DNA of 64,000 nt from Streptomyces sp. NBC_00557 (GCF_036345995.1 NZ_CP107796.1:5332001-5396000), one strand, 5' to 3'; shown: positions 1 through 9,037, numbered from the stretch's first letter. Numbers and translations are program-made. The notes: generated from the letters alone by a model not told the origin.

Positions 1-726
1 GACCTTCCCGGCGATCAGCGGCTGCGTGTAGTACTGCATGGTCTGGATCACGCCGGTGACGACCGCGAACATCACGATCGGGGAGATGTTCGGCAGCGTG
101 ACGTACCGGAACCGCTGCCAGACCGAGGCGCCGTCCAGCTCGGCCGCCTCGTACTGCTCGGCCGGCACGTCCAGCAGCGCGGCCATGAAGATCACCATGA
201 GGTCGCCGATGCCCCACAGGGCCAGCAGGGTGAGGGCCGGCTTGGACCAGGCGGGGTCGTTGAACCAGCCCGGCGCCGGGATGCCCGCCTTCTCCAGGAT
301 CGAGTTCACCGGGCCGGTGCCGGGGTTGAGCAGGAAGGCGAAGGCCATGGTGGCCGCCACCGGCGGGGCGAGGTAGGGCAGGTAGAACAGGGTGCGGAAG
401 ACGCCCGTCCCCGTCTTGATCTTCGTGATGAGCAGGCCGATACCGAGCCCGAAGACGACCCGGAGGGTCACCATCACCAGCACCAGCCACAGGGTGTTGC
501 GCAGGGCCGGCCAGAACAGCGGGTAGTGCTCGAAGACATAGGCCCAGTTCTTGCCCCCGCTCCACGTCGGCGGCTTGAAGCCGTCGTAGTGCATGAAGGA
601 GAAATAGACCGTCGAGACCAGCGGGTACGCGAAGAACACCGCGAACCCGATCAGCCAGGGCGACATGAAGGCGAGAGTCCGCAGTGCCGACCGGCGGTGC
701 CTGGACGCCAGAGTGACCGTGCTCAT
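1..726 (-). CDS. csnF: Sugar ABC transporter permease, MalF/CsnF type (3' end outside window)
   Basis: Inner-membrane permease subunit of a binding-protein-dependent sugar importer. The 242 visible codons start at ATG 726 (MSTVTLASRHRR) and run off the left edge, so the C-terminus is missing. A first membrane segment (FMSPWLIGFAVFFAYPLVSTVYFSF) is followed by the long periplasmic loop typical of MalF proteins, then several more hydrophobic segments. The cytoplasmic EAA-type loop (YEAAELDGASVWQRF) that docks on the ATPase is present near residues 190-205. The start is 3 bases after the stop of the lipoprotein gene, so the two are one transcript. The symbol is inferred from the neighbouring ROK gene and its operator; the substrate is likely glucosamine oligomers but is not proven by sequence. 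Confidence 0.8.
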   Translation of the reverse strand, partial: MSTVTLASRHRRSALRTLAFMSPWLIGFAVFFAYPLVSTVYFSFMHYDGFKPPTWSGGKNWAYVFEHYPLFWPALRNTLWLVLVMVTLRVVFGLGIGLLITKIKTGTGVFRTLFYLPYLAPPVAATMAFAFLLNPGTGPVNSILEKAGIPAPGWFNDPAWSKPALTLLALWGIGDLMVIFMAALLDVPAEQYEAAELDGASVWQRFRYVTLPNISPIVMFAVVTGVIQTMQYYTQPLIAGKV

Positions 727-729
727 CGG

Positions 730-2076
730 CTACTTCGCCTGCGCGATGTCGGTGTCGATCTGTGCCGCCGTCTTCCTCAGGCCGGCCTTCAGGTCGGTGA
801 CCTTGCCGCTTTCGTAGTCGTAGCCGAACTGCTGGATCGTCACGAGGTACTGGCCGCCGTTGACGGAGGCGGGAGTCGTGGCGGAGTAGGGGTTGGCGGC
901 GATGTCCAGGAAGGTCTTGAAACGCGGGTCGTACTTCAGCTTGGGGGATTTCAGCGCGGCCAGCGTGGAGGGGACGTTGTGGATGTCGTTGGCGAATCCG
1001 ACCACCGCGTCCGTGTCCGTGCTGACGTACTTCACGAACTCCCAGGCCGCGTTCTGCTTGTGGCTGGTGGCGGCGATGCCCGCGATGGTGCCGGTGATGT
1101 AGCCCTTGCCGTACTGGTTCACCTGGTCGTCGGGCACGGGCAGCGGGGCGACCCCGATGCCGAACGCCGGCTTGGCCTGCTCGGCCATGCCGAGCCGCCA
1201 CTCGCCGTCGAGCTGCATGGCGACCTGGCCGGTGTGGAAGGGGTGCTTGGGGCCCCATTCGTCGCCGAGGGTGGCCCGGAACCTCTCCAGCTTCTGGAAT
1301 CCGCCGAGTTCGTCCACGAGCCGCTTCTGGAGTGCGAAGCCCTGCTGGAACGCCGGGTCCTTGGCGAGGTCGGACTTGCCGTCCTTGTCGAAGTACGTCG
1401 GCGAGAACTGCGCGAAGTAGTGCTCCGTGGTGGATTCCCAGCCGTGGTAGTCCGGCATGAATCCCAGCTGCTGGTAGCCGTCGCCCTGCGGAATCGTCAG
1501 CTTCTTGGCGTCGGCCTCGAACTCGGACCAGGTCTTCGGCGGACGCGCGATGCCGGCCTTCCGGAACGCGGTCTTGTTGTAGTAGAGCCCGTAGGCGTCA
1601 CCGAGCAGCGGCACCGTGCAGCGGTTGCCGTCGAACTGGGTGTACTCGTTCATCGGCTTCGGGAACGTCTTCTCCGGGTCGATCCCCGCTTTCTTGAAGA
1701 AGGGGTTGAGGTCGACCAGCGCGCCCGAGGAGCAGAACTTGCCCACGTTGTTGGTGGTGAACGAGGAGATCACATCCGGCGCCTTGTCGCCGCCGGACCG
1801 CAGCGCCTGGTTGATCTTGTCGTCGGTCATGTTGCCGACGACGTTCACGTGGATGTTGGGGTGCGCCTTCTCGAAGCCGGCGACCAGGGACTTGACCGCC
1901 TTGACCTCGTTCGGCGCGCTCCAGGCGTGCCAGAAGTTGATCGTCGTGTCCTTCGAGGCGTCGTCCGTGGCACCGGAGCCGGGCTGCCCCGTGCAGGCGG
2001 AGGCGGCGAGCAGGACGGCGCAGGCGGTCAGGGCGAAAGCCGCTTTTCGGGCAGCTGAGGGTACGGCTTCGGGCAT
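730..2076 (-). CDS. csnE: Sugar ABC transporter solute-binding lipoprotein (CsnE type)
   Basis: Extracellular solute-binding protein, family 1, 448 residues. The start at ATG 2076 has a good ribosome site (GGGAGA, 7 bases away). The N-terminus is a lipoprotein signal: basic residues, hydrophobic core, then LLAASAC with the lipidated cysteine at about residue 28. The mature part starts TINFWHAWSAPNE, the usual beginning of sugar-binding proteins, and contains WEFVKYVSTDT-like family 1 motifs near the C-terminus. It would be anchored outside the membrane and deliver sugar to the permease encoded 3 bases downstream. It lies between a ROK regulator and the permease, in the order csnR-csnE-csnF. 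The ATPase is not in this window; many such importers share a general MsiK ATPase encoded elsewhere. Confidence 0.85.
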   Translation of the reverse strand: MPEAVPSAARKAAFALTACAVLLAASACTGQPGSGATDDASKDTTINFWHAWSAPNEVKAVKSLVAGFEKAHPNIHVNVVGNMTDDKINQALRSGGDKAPDVISSFTTNNVGKFCSSGALVDLNPFFKKAGIDPEKTFPKPMNEYTQFDGNRCTVPLLGDAYGLYYNKTAFRKAGIARPPKTWSEFEADAKKLTIPQGDGYQQLGFMPDYHGWESTTEHYFAQFSPTYFDKDGKSDLAKDPAFQQGFALQKRLVDELGGFQKLERFRATLGDEWGPKHPFHTGQVAMQLDGEWRLGMAEQAKPAFGIGVAPLPVPDDQVNQYGKGYITGTIAGIAATSHKQNAAWEFVKYVSTDTDAVVGFANDIHNVPSTLAALKSPKLKYDPRFKTFLDIAANPYSATTPASVNGGQYLVTIQQFGYDYESGKVTDLKAGLRKTAAQIDTDIAQAK

Positions 2077-2117
2077 GGCGCGGTCTCCCAGCGGGACGGG
2101 GTGGGTGAGAGGGGGGC

Positions 2118-3329
2118 CTAGCGCGAGGTGTCGAAGACCTCGTCGCGGGTGGTGCCGAGCGCGGACTCCAGCGCGCCGCGCAGGACGGGGTGTTCGTGGA
2201 CGTCGCCGACGACCAGCCGGGGGCGGGCCGCGGCCAGCTCCGCCAGCTCGGCCTGGACGAGGGCGCGCAGCACCTCGCCGCCGGCCGTCAGTGCGGTGCC
2301 GCTGAGGACGACGAGTTCGGGGTCGAGGACGGAGACGAGCGAGGCGAGACCGGTGGCGAGCCGGGTCGCGTAGGTGCGCAGCAGCTCCCGGTAGGGGCCG
2401 GTGGCGTGGTCGGCGGCGCGGGCGACGAGGGCGGCGGCCACGTCCGGGTACGGCCCCGACGGCACGTCCGCGATGCCGAGTTCCCGGGCCAGCTTCGGTA
2501 CGGCCTGGGAGCCGGCCAGCTCCTGGTAGCCGCCGCTGTTGGCCTTGGTCACCTGCCGCACCAGGGGCGTGCCCGGCACCGGCAGGAAGCCGACCTCGCC
2601 GGCGCCGCCGGTCCAGCCCCGGTGCAGCCGGCCGCCGAGGACCAGGGCGGCTCCGAGCCCCTCCTGGTTCCACAGCAGCACGAAGTCGCCGTGGCCCCGG
2701 GCCGCCCCGAGCCGCTGTTCGGCGAGGGCGACGAGGTTGACGTCGTTCTCGTACTCCACCGGCATCGGCAGGGCGGCGGCGAGCTCGTCGAGCAGGCTGG
2801 GGGAGTGCCAGCCGGGCAGGTGGGAGGCGTAGCGCAGCCGGCCGGTGTTCGGGTCGAAGGCGCCCGGGGTGCCGATGACCAGCCGGTGCACGTCGGAGCG
2901 GGCGAGACCGGCGGCCTTGACGGCGCCGTCGAGGGCGTCGGTGACCTGCTGGACGACGGGCTGCGCCGGCCGCCGTCCCGGCGTGGGCAGTTCGAACTCG
3001 CCCACCGTGCGGCCGGTGATGTCGGCGACCGCGGCGCGGATGCGGGTGGGGGTGACGTCCAGCCCCGCGGCGTACGCGGCGCCGGGGTTGACCGCGTACA
3101 GCTGGGCGTTGGGGCCGGGGCGGCCCTCGCTGGTGCCGGTCACCCGGACCAGCCCGGCCGCCTCCAGGCGGGCCAGCAGCTGGGAGGCGGTCGGCTTGGA
3201 CAGGCCGGTGAGCTTCCCGATCCGGGTGCGCGACAGCGGACCGTGCTCCAGCAGCAGGTCCAGGGCGGCGCGGTCGTTCATGGCGCGCAGCACGCGCGGG
3301 GTGCCCGGCGTACCGGCGGTTCCTGCCAT
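2118..3329 (-). CDS. csnR: ROK-family transcriptional regulator, CsnR type
   Basis: Repressor of the downstream sugar uptake operon, 403 residues. It has an N-terminal winged helix-turn-helix (about residues 15-75; LSRTRIGKLTGLSKPTASQLLARL) followed by a ROK sugar-kinase-like fold (about 85-395). The ROK zinc cluster (CXCGX2GC) seen in the second ROK gene of this window (42527-43726) is absent here. It is first in the operon, 41 bases ahead of the solute-binding lipoprotein gene. A perfect 15-bp palindrome of the AGGAAA-N-TTTCCT type sits 92 bases upstream of its start, so autoregulation is likely. In Streptomyces coelicolor/lividans, CsnR controls chitosan-oligosaccharide uptake through this operator type. 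Identity as CsnR rests on operator, gene order and neighbourhood, not on a database search. Confidence 0.78.
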   Translation of the reverse strand: MAGTAGTPGTPRVLRAMNDRAALDLLLEHGPLSRTRIGKLTGLSKPTASQLLARLEAAGLVRVTGTSEGRPGPNAQLYAVNPGAAYAAGLDVTPTRIRAAVADITGRTVGEFELPTPGRRPAQPVVQQVTDALDGAVKAAGLARSDVHRLVIGTPGAFDPNTGRLRYASHLPGWHSPSLLDELAAALPMPVEYENDVNLVALAEQRLGAARGHGDFVLLWNQEGLGAALVLGGRLHRGWTGGAGEVGFLPVPGTPLVRQVTKANSGGYQELAGSQAVPKLARELGIADVPSGPYPDVAAALVARAADHATGPYRELLRTYATRLATGLASLVSVLDPELVVLSGTALTAGGEVLRALVQAELAELAAARPRLVVGDVHEHPVLRGALESALGTTRDEVFDTSR

Positions 3330-3420
3330 GGGTCGACACCTGCCCTTCCAGCCGCCCAGCTTCTCAGCGCCCCGGCGGGAACGTCCAGTCTTGGATCACT
3401 GGCCGACCGGAGATCACTGT

Positions 3421-3435
3421 TAGGAAACTTTCCTA
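3421..3435. promoter_or_regulatory. ROK operator palindrome (CsnR-type AGGAAA-N-TTTCCT)
   Basis: TAGGAAACTTTCCTA is a perfect inverted repeat with 7-base arms and one central base. It lies upstream of the csnR-type gene, where an autoregulatory operator is expected. It matches the AGGAAA-N-TTTCCT core known for the Streptomyces ROK regulator CsnR. Confidence 0.75.
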
Positions 3436-3528
3436 TTGGCGTGGGAGGAACGTAAGCCCAGGACGAAGGGGGCGTCAAGAGACGACGGCGCCGAGGAGAC
3501 GGAGTCGTTATCTCGGGGGCGCCGGGGC

Positions 3529-4154
3529 TCAGGCGTCGCGGAAGGGGGTGGTGTCGAGCGTGGGGTACGGCGCCGGGAGCGGGAGGGGCTCACCGAGGCT
3601 CACCTTGGTGTCGGTGGCGTAGTACGCCTCGGTGGGGTCGTCGCCGGGGGGATCGGGTCCGTGTAGCAGTGGGCCGACTTGGAGTGGCGGTCGATGAGGA
3701 CGTGGACGGGGATGCCGGCGGCGGCGTAGGTGCGGAACTTGGGGCCGGTGTCGGTCTCGTGGTCGGTGGAGGTGACTTCGCCGACCAGGGCGAGCAGGTC
3801 CGCGGGGTACCAGCCGGGGTGTGCGGCGTTGTGGGACTCGTCCGTGGGGCCGGGCTTGTGGCGCAGTGCGTACAGGTCCGGGATGAGCAGGGCCGCCGTG
3901 CCGCCGGTGCCGTCGGTGAATCGGTAGCCGTTGCCCGTGCCGACGTGCGGGGTCTGGCGGGATCGCAGCTGGAGGAGCAGGCTCAGGACGGCTTCGTTGT
4001 GCCCGTTGCCAGGCGGGGACTACGGTACGAGGGCCCGGCCCTCGATGAACTCGGGGCGTACGGGCATGGGCGAGACGGCTTCGTACGCCGCGAGGAGCCG
4101 GACGGGCTCCATGCGGTCCATCGGGTCCGGCTCGGGAGGTCGGTCGGTGGGCAT
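3529..4154 (-). pseudogene. Uma2-family putative endonuclease, broken by an amber codon and a frameshift
   Basis: The minus strand from ATG 4154 reads as a Uma2 (PD-(D/E)XK superfamily) protein: EFIEGRALVP, then an in-frame TAG at 4022-4020 (codon 45). The same frame continues with SPPGNGHNEAVLSLLLQL, the conserved Uma2 motif, and IPVHVLIDRHSKSAHCYTDP. Near the 3' end a C-run (six G on the plus strand at about 3646-3651) appears one base short. The expected tail DDPTEAYYATDTKVSLGE lies in the next frame and ends at 3529. Two independent lesions make this a pseudogene rather than a single sequencing slip. Uma2 proteins are abundant in Streptomyces and their role is unclear. Confidence 0.8.
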
Positions 4155-4238
4155 GGGCAGAACGATGGGGCACCCCGTGCGCGCCACGCGCCGGGATGCC
4201 CCACCTGTTCACTCGAACGAGTGTGCTGAACCGTTCCG

Positions 4239-5345
4239 TTACTTGGCCGGCGGTGCCGCTCGTCCCGGTGTGATGGGCGCCGTCGCCGCCACGCGGGGGG
4301 AGTCCGCGTCGGCGTACACCGAGGGGGCCGCCACCGCCGCCGTCGGGTCGGGGGTGTCCGCCGCGTCCTCCTCCGCGGTCGCACCGCCCACGATCCGGAT
4401 GCTCGCCCGGTCGAACGCCCGCTTGATCCGCCAGCGCAGCTCCCGCTCGACCGTCAGGGACTTGCCCGGCATGGTCCTGGCGGAGACGCGGACGACCATG
4501 GAGTCGATCAGGACCGAGTCCAGGCCGAGCACCTCGACCGGGCCCCACAGCAGCTCGTTCCAGGGCTCTTCCTTGCTCATGTGCTCGGCGACGTCGTCCA
4601 GCGTGGCCTTCACGTGGTCCAGGTCCTCGCTGGCCCGCACCGTCACGTCGACCCCGGCCGTGGCCCAGCCCTGGGAGAGGTTGCCGATCCGCTTGACCTC
4701 GCCGTTGCGGACGTACCAGATCTCGCCGTCCGCACCGCGCAGCTTGGTCACGCGCAGCCCGACCTCGATCACCTCGCCGGTGGCCACGCCCGCGTCGATC
4801 ACGTCGCCGACGCCGTACTGGTCCTCGAGGATCATGAACACGCCGGAGAGGAAGTCGGTGACCAGGTTCCGCGCGCCGAAACCGATCGCCACGCCGGCCA
4901 CACCGGCCGACGCCAGCAGCGGCGCCAGGTTGATCCGGAAGGTGCCCAGCACCATCAGCGCGGCCGTGCCGAGGATCAGGAAGCTCGCCACCGACCGCAG
5001 CACCGACCCGATCGCCGCCGCCCGCTGCCGCCGCCGCTCGGCGTTGACCAGCAGACCGCCGAGCGCCGAGCCCTCGCCGGACTGCGCCGCGCGGCCCATC
5101 CGGTCGATCAGCTTGGTGATCGCCCGCCGCACCACCGCGCGCAGCGCCACCGCCACGACCACGATCAGCAGGATCTGCAGGCCCATCGCGAGCCACGTCG
5201 ACCAGTTCTGCTCGACCCAGCTCGCCGCGTTCGTCGCGCTCTGCTGTGCGTCCTGGAGCGAGGGGACGGCCGGTTCCGTCGAGCCGGAGGGTGAGGGGGT
5301 CGGCGACGCTCCGGCGGCCGGCAGGACGGCGGGCAAGGACGACAC
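4239..5345 (-). CDS. MscS-family mechanosensitive ion channel
   Basis: Small-conductance mechanosensitive channel homologue, 368 residues, which releases solutes on hypo-osmotic shock. The start is GTG 5345 with GGAGG 8 bases before it. A Ser/Pro-rich N-terminus is followed by membrane helices at about 55-77 and 116-140, and the pore helix at about 145-170 (GVAGVAIGFGARNLVTDFLSG). Next comes the MscS beta domain (GDVIDAGVATGEVIEVGLRVTKLR) and a soluble C-terminal domain. The last 45 residues are Ala/Pro/Thr-rich and probably disordered. It is a single gene, divergent from the HNH nuclease gene. Confidence 0.9.
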   Translation of the reverse strand: MSSLPAVLPAAGASPTPSPSGSTEPAVPSLQDAQQSATNAASWVEQNWSTWLAMGLQILLIVVVAVALRAVVRRAITKLIDRMGRAAQSGEGSALGGLLVNAERRRQRAAAIGSVLRSVASFLILGTAALMVLGTFRINLAPLLASAGVAGVAIGFGARNLVTDFLSGVFMILEDQYGVGDVIDAGVATGEVIEVGLRVTKLRGADGEIWYVRNGEVKRIGNLSQGWATAGVDVTVRASEDLDHVKATLDDVAEHMSKEEPWNELLWGPVEVLGLDSVLIDSMVVRVSARTMPGKSLTVERELRWRIKRAFDRASIRIVGGATAEEDAADTPDPTAAVAAPSVYADADSPRVAATAPITPGRAAPPAK

Positions 5346-5693
5346 GGCAGGTACCTCCAGGTGCTGCGCGGTCCGGCCGGTGGGCGGTCAAGGTCTTCAA
5401 GGTCACGGAAAGGTCACCGGACGGACAGGGCCACCACACTAACGGGGCATTGTGTGTGCCCCGTGCGAATCCGCCAAGGAGGCGTACGGGAGAGACAGGG
5501 TTCACCCCGGCGTGAACAGGCGGGGACCCGGCCGGCTTGAACCGGGCGTGATCCGGGGGATGAATGGGGTGTGGTCGAAAACACTCCCAGCCCGTTACCG
5601 GGACATGGTGGCGCTTCCACCAGGCCTGAGGGGAGACTGACTGCAGATCGTCCCGGCGCGAGCCACGCGCCGCCGACGCCCAAGGAGGCACCC
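5346..5693. other. Intergenic region between mscS-like and HNH genes
   Basis: A 348-base divergent promoter region without a credible gene. It holds the ribosome site of the minus-strand channel gene, a short inverted repeat GTTCAC-6 bases-GTGAAC at 5500-5517 that could be an operator, and the AAGGAGG ribosome site of the HNH gene at 5682-5688. No other structure is evident. Confidence 0.5.
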
Positions 5694-6230
5694 GTGCCGC
5701 ATGTCCTGGTCCTCAACGCGTCGTACGAGCCGCTCGGCGTCGTACCGCTCCGCCGCGCGCTCGTCCTCGTCCTGGAGAACAAGGCCGTCTCCCTCGAGGA
5801 ATCCGGCGCCTATATGCACAGCGCATCCGTCACCGTCCCCGCACCCAGCGTGGTCCGGCTCAAGCGATTCGTCCGGGTTCCCTATCGGGGACCCGTTCCG
5901 CTCACCCGCCGAGCGCTCTTCGCGCGCGACGGAGGCCGGTGCATGTACTGCGGTGGCGTCGCAACCAGCGTCGACCACGTCATCCCGCGCAGCCGCGGGG
6001 GCAAGCACGTCTGGGACAACGTGGTGGCCTCCTGCCGCCGCTGCAACCACGTGAAGGCCGACCGCCATCTCGTCGAACTCGGCTGGCGGCTGCGGCACAA
6101 GCCGGCTCCGCCCACCGGCCTGGCCTGGCGCATCATCGGCACCGGTCACAGGGACCCGCGCTGGCTGCCCTACTTGCAGCCATACGGCGCGGACGATGCC
6201 CTGGCCCGGATCGACGGCATATCTGCCTGA
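5694..6230 (+). CDS. HNH endonuclease-domain protein
   Basis: HNH nuclease-fold protein, 178 residues. GTG 5694 is chosen because AAGGAGG ends 5 bases upstream and the sequence MPHVLVLNASYEPLGVVPLR is the conserved N-terminus of this actinobacterial family. The HNH/zinc unit is at about 83-118: CMYC (C83, C86), DHVIPRSRGG (D94, H95) and CRRCNH (C114, C117, N118). The cysteines would bind structural zinc; the His/Asn residues would bind the catalytic metal. The family is conserved and usually stands alone, and no partner is evident here. The cellular substrate is unknown. Confidence 0.88.
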   Translation: MPHVLVLNASYEPLGVVPLRRALVLVLENKAVSLEESGAYMHSASVTVPAPSVVRLKRFVRVPYRGPVPLTRRALFARDGGRCMYCGGVATSVDHVIPRSRGGKHVWDNVVASCRRCNHVKADRHLVELGWRLRHKPAPPTGLAWRIIGTGHRDPRWLPYLQPYGADDALARIDGISA

Positions 6231-6326
6231 CGAGATCCGGGCCTTCGCACACCCGCCGGCCGCCGCCGCGCGGCCACACCCGCCCATCGGCTCCGGGAGC
6301 CCCCCGCGCCCCCGGAGCCGGCCGGC

Positions 6327-7754
6327 TCACGCGTACCGCAGCCGGGCCGGGTCCGCCGAGCGGCGCAGCAGGGGCAGCGAGCCGGCCGCCGCCAGCAGGC
6401 AGCAGCCGTACACGGCGAGAGGAACCAGAAGCGCGGCGTACGGCACGGTGTGCGGGCCGCCGTCGACCAGTGAGCCGTACCCGGCGCCGATCGCCATGCC
6501 CGCCGCGCCCGCCGGCACCAGCGCGGGGGCCAGCGGCAGGGCCGTCTCCAGCAGCAGCGCCCGGCCGAGCACCGCCCGCGGCACCCCGGCGGCGACCTGT
6601 GCGGCCAGGCCGCTGCGGCGGTTCGCCACCGACTCGGCGGTGCCGACGGCGAGTCCGGACAGTGTGATCAGGAGGGCGACGAGGAGCGCGGCGCCCGTCA
6701 GGCCGATGCCCGTCGTGTAGAAGGCCGTGTCCGTGGCGAGCGAGTGGTCCCGGCTCGCCTCGCGCAGCTCGGCCAGAAGCGCCTGCCGGACCCCGACGAA
6801 GGCCGTACCGGCCAGTGTCACCAGCAGCACCGCCGCGTGGGTGCGGGCCGCCGCCCAGGGGTCGTCGCGCAGCCGCTCCGCAGCGATCAGCGTCGCCGCC
6901 CCGCGGGCCCGGCCCGCCAGCAGCCGCCCCACCGCCCCGGCCGCGCCCCCGGCCAGCCAGACCGTGCCCGCCCCGACCGCCAGGACCAGGGCGAACACCG
7001 TCAACGGCACCCGCCCGCGGTCGGTGCCGGAGGTGCTCGCCACGGACCACAGCCCGAGCAGCAGCACCAGCAGCACCCCGGCCGTGAACAGCAGCCCCGG
7101 CCCGCGCCCGCCGGCCGGGCGCACCCGGCGCACCCGGCCGAGCGGCGAGGCCACCACCCGGCGCAGCGCCAGCGCGCCCGCCGTCGCCCCGAGCAGCGGC
7201 ACCCCCAGCAAGACCAGTGCGAAGCCGGTCCACGTCCATCCGGTCGGAGCGCTCCACACGCCCAGCACGACGGGAACCGCGACGGCGCCGGCGAGCAGAG
7301 AGCCGAGCAGACAGGCCGGTCCGGTCTCCAGCGCGGCGATCCTGCGCACCTGCGCAGGGGTGGCCCCCGCCAGCCGCAGCCCGGCCAGCCTGCGGTCACG
7401 GTGCACGGCGCCGATCCGCGCGCACTGGCCCAGGAACCCGAGCACCGGCAGCAGCAGGAGCAGCAGGCCGGCGATCACTCCGGAGCGCTCGCCGGGGTCG
7501 TCCAGCAGGCCGTGGCCGAAGGGCACCCGGTAGTGCCCGTGCAGCGAGGCCAGGGCGACGGCGGCGAGCGCCGGCCCGGCGGCCGACGCCGCCCCGGCCG
7601 CGGTCAGCCCGAGCCGCCACCACTCCGGCCGCCCGGCTCCCCGCAGCAACCGCCAGGCCAGCCGCGCATCGCCCGCCAGACCGGCACGCACCCGCCCCGG
7701 ACCACCGGCGCGCGCCCCCTCCCGCGCGCCGCCGGCGCGTGGCTGCCCCGTCAT
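6327..7754 (-). CDS. FtsX-like ABC transporter permease
   Basis: Membrane subunit of an ABC exporter, 475 residues, very hydrophobic with about eight predicted helices, for example ALLVALLITLSGLAVGTAESVANRRSGLAAQVAAG in the C-terminal FtsX core. The start ATG 7754 has AGGAGG upstream at a suitable distance; a longer reading frame to 8081 overlaps the ATPase gene and is rejected. It follows the ATPase gene by 17 bases and both follow a PadR regulator gene, the usual layout for drug- or peptide-efflux systems. The substrate cannot be read from the sequence. Confidence 0.85.
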   Translation of the reverse strand: MTGQPRAGGAREGARAGGPGRVRAGLAGDARLAWRLLRGAGRPEWWRLGLTAAGAASAAGPALAAVALASLHGHYRVPFGHGLLDDPGERSGVIAGLLLLLLPVLGFLGQCARIGAVHRDRRLAGLRLAGATPAQVRRIAALETGPACLLGSLLAGAVAVPVVLGVWSAPTGWTWTGFALVLLGVPLLGATAGALALRRVVASPLGRVRRVRPAGGRGPGLLFTAGVLLVLLLGLWSVASTSGTDRGRVPLTVFALVLAVGAGTVWLAGGAAGAVGRLLAGRARGAATLIAAERLRDDPWAAARTHAAVLLVTLAGTAFVGVRQALLAELREASRDHSLATDTAFYTTGIGLTGAALLVALLITLSGLAVGTAESVANRRSGLAAQVAAGVPRAVLGRALLLETALPLAPALVPAGAAGMAIGAGYGSLVDGGPHTVPYAALLVPLAVYGCCLLAAAGSLPLLRRSADPARLRYA

Positions 7755-7771
7755 GCCGTCACCGCCTCCTC

Positions 7772-8467
7772 TCACAGCGCCACCCCCGCCGGCGCCACGG
7801 CGCCGTCGTGCAGCCGGGTCTCGCGGTCCGCGTAGGCCGCTACCTGGGCGTCGTGCGTGATCAGGAGCACCGCCGTGCCCGCTGTGCGGGCGCTGTGGAC
7901 GAGGGCCGTCATCACCTGTTCGGTGGCGAGGGAGTCCAGCGCGCCCGTCGGCTCGTCGGCGAAGACCACGCTGGGGCCGGTCACCAGCGCGCGGGCCAGG
8001 GCGACCCGCTGCGTCTGGCCGCCGCTCATCTCGCCGGGCCGCAGCGCCTGCTGTGCGCGCACCCCGAACCGCTCCAGCCACTCACCGGCCCGCTGCTGGG
8101 CCTCGGCGCGGCCGGCTCCCGCCAGCATCAGCGGCAGCGCCACGTTGTCCGCGGCCGTCAGCTCCGGGATCAGCTGCCCGAACTGGAAGACCACGCCGAA
8201 GTCGGTACGGCGCAGCTCGCTCAGCCGCTTCTCCGGGAGCCGGTCCAGCCGCTGCCCGGCATAGTCCACCGTGCCCGCGTCCGGCCGGACGATACCGGCC
8301 AGACAGTGCAGCAGCGTGGACTTGCCGCTGCCGCTGGGCCCCGTCACGGCAAGGATCTCGCCGGCGTGCAGGTCGACGCAGGCACCGCGCAGCGCCTGTG
8401 TCCTGCCGTGGGTCTTGACGAGGTCCCGGCCCGTGAGAACCGGGGCCGAGATGCCCTGTTCGCTCAT
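7772..8467 (-). CDS. ABC transporter ATP-binding protein, LolD/MacB type
   Basis: Cytoplasmic ATPase of 231 residues that powers the adjacent FtsX-type permease. Walker A GPSGSGKST is at residues 43-51, the Q-loop is FQFGQL, the signature is MSGGQTQR (LSGGQ type), Walker B is VVFADEPTGALDS and the switch histidine is in LLITHD. Full length for the LolD/MacB-like family. It is transcribed with the permease (17-base gap), and the PadR gene ends 22 bases beyond its start. Confidence 0.93.
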   Translation of the reverse strand: MSEQGISAPVLTGRDLVKTHGRTQALRGACVDLHAGEILAVTGPSGSGKSTLLHCLAGIVRPDAGTVDYAGQRLDRLPEKRLSELRRTDFGVVFQFGQLIPELTAADNVALPLMLAGAGRAEAQQRAGEWLERFGVRAQQALRPGEMSGGQTQRVALARALVTGPSVVFADEPTGALDSLATEQVMTALVHSARTAGTAVLLITHDAQVAAYADRETRLHDGAVAPAGVAL

Positions 8468-8489
8468 GCTGCGATGCCCCCCTGGTCGG

Positions 8490-9023
8490 TCATGCTCCGT
8501 CGACCTCCGCGGTCAGAGTGGTCAGCCGGGCCGCCGTGGTGTTCATCCAGCGGAGGTCGGCGTCGAGGTGGTTGATGGCGTAGTCGGCCGACAGCACGGT
8601 CGCCAGATCGGCGTCGCGGTCGGTCTTGACGGCCGTGAGCTGCCGCATCCGCTCCATGTGCGCGGCGCGCTGGGCCCGCAGATAGGCGGCCGGATCACCG
8701 CCCGCCAGGATCGACACGACGACCTTGGCGAAGATCTCGTTCGTCACGAAGGGCGCGGGCGGCGCGATCTCGGCCGCCCAGCGGGCGAGTTCACCCGCCC
8801 CGGCGTCCGTCGAGCGGTAGAGCGTCCGCTCCGGACCGCCGTCCGCGTCGGTGCCCTCCACCTCCGCGAGCCCGTCCCGGACCAGGCGCTGCAGGGTCGT
8901 GTAGACCTGCCCGTAGGCCAGCGGACGAGCCTGCGGGAAGCGTTCGTCGTGGCGTCGCTTCAGGTCGTAGCCGTGGCTCGGCCCTGCCGCGAGCAGCCCC
9001 AGAAGGATGTGGCGGGTGCTCAT
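8490..9023 (-). CDS. PadR-family transcriptional regulator
   Basis: Winged-helix regulator of 177 residues. The N-terminal PadR domain (about 1-80: HILLGLLAAGPSHGYDLKRR...YGQVYTTLQRLVRDGLAE) is followed by a C-terminal helical dimerisation region (VirR/PadR-like 2). ATG 9023 (MSTRHILLGL) is preferred because family members begin there; an upstream start at 9086 would add a poor-quality leader. It is first in a three-gene operon with the ABC ATPase and permease and most likely represses it. An inverted repeat just upstream of the start is its candidate operator. Confidence 0.88.
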   Translation of the reverse strand: MSTRHILLGLLAAGPSHGYDLKRRHDERFPQARPLAYGQVYTTLQRLVRDGLAEVEGTDADGGPERTLYRSTDAGAGELARWAAEIAPPAPFVTNEIFAKVVVSILAGGDPAAYLRAQRAAHMERMRQLTAVKTDRDADLATVLSADYAINHLDADLRWMNTTAARLTTLTAEVDGA

Positions 9024-9037
9024 GCCGATCATTATGC

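Noticed and set aside
526..2058. Long plus-strand reading frame opposite csnE
   Set aside because: Composition is typical of the antisense shadow of a G+C-rich gene; the minus-strand lipoprotein is recognisable in full.
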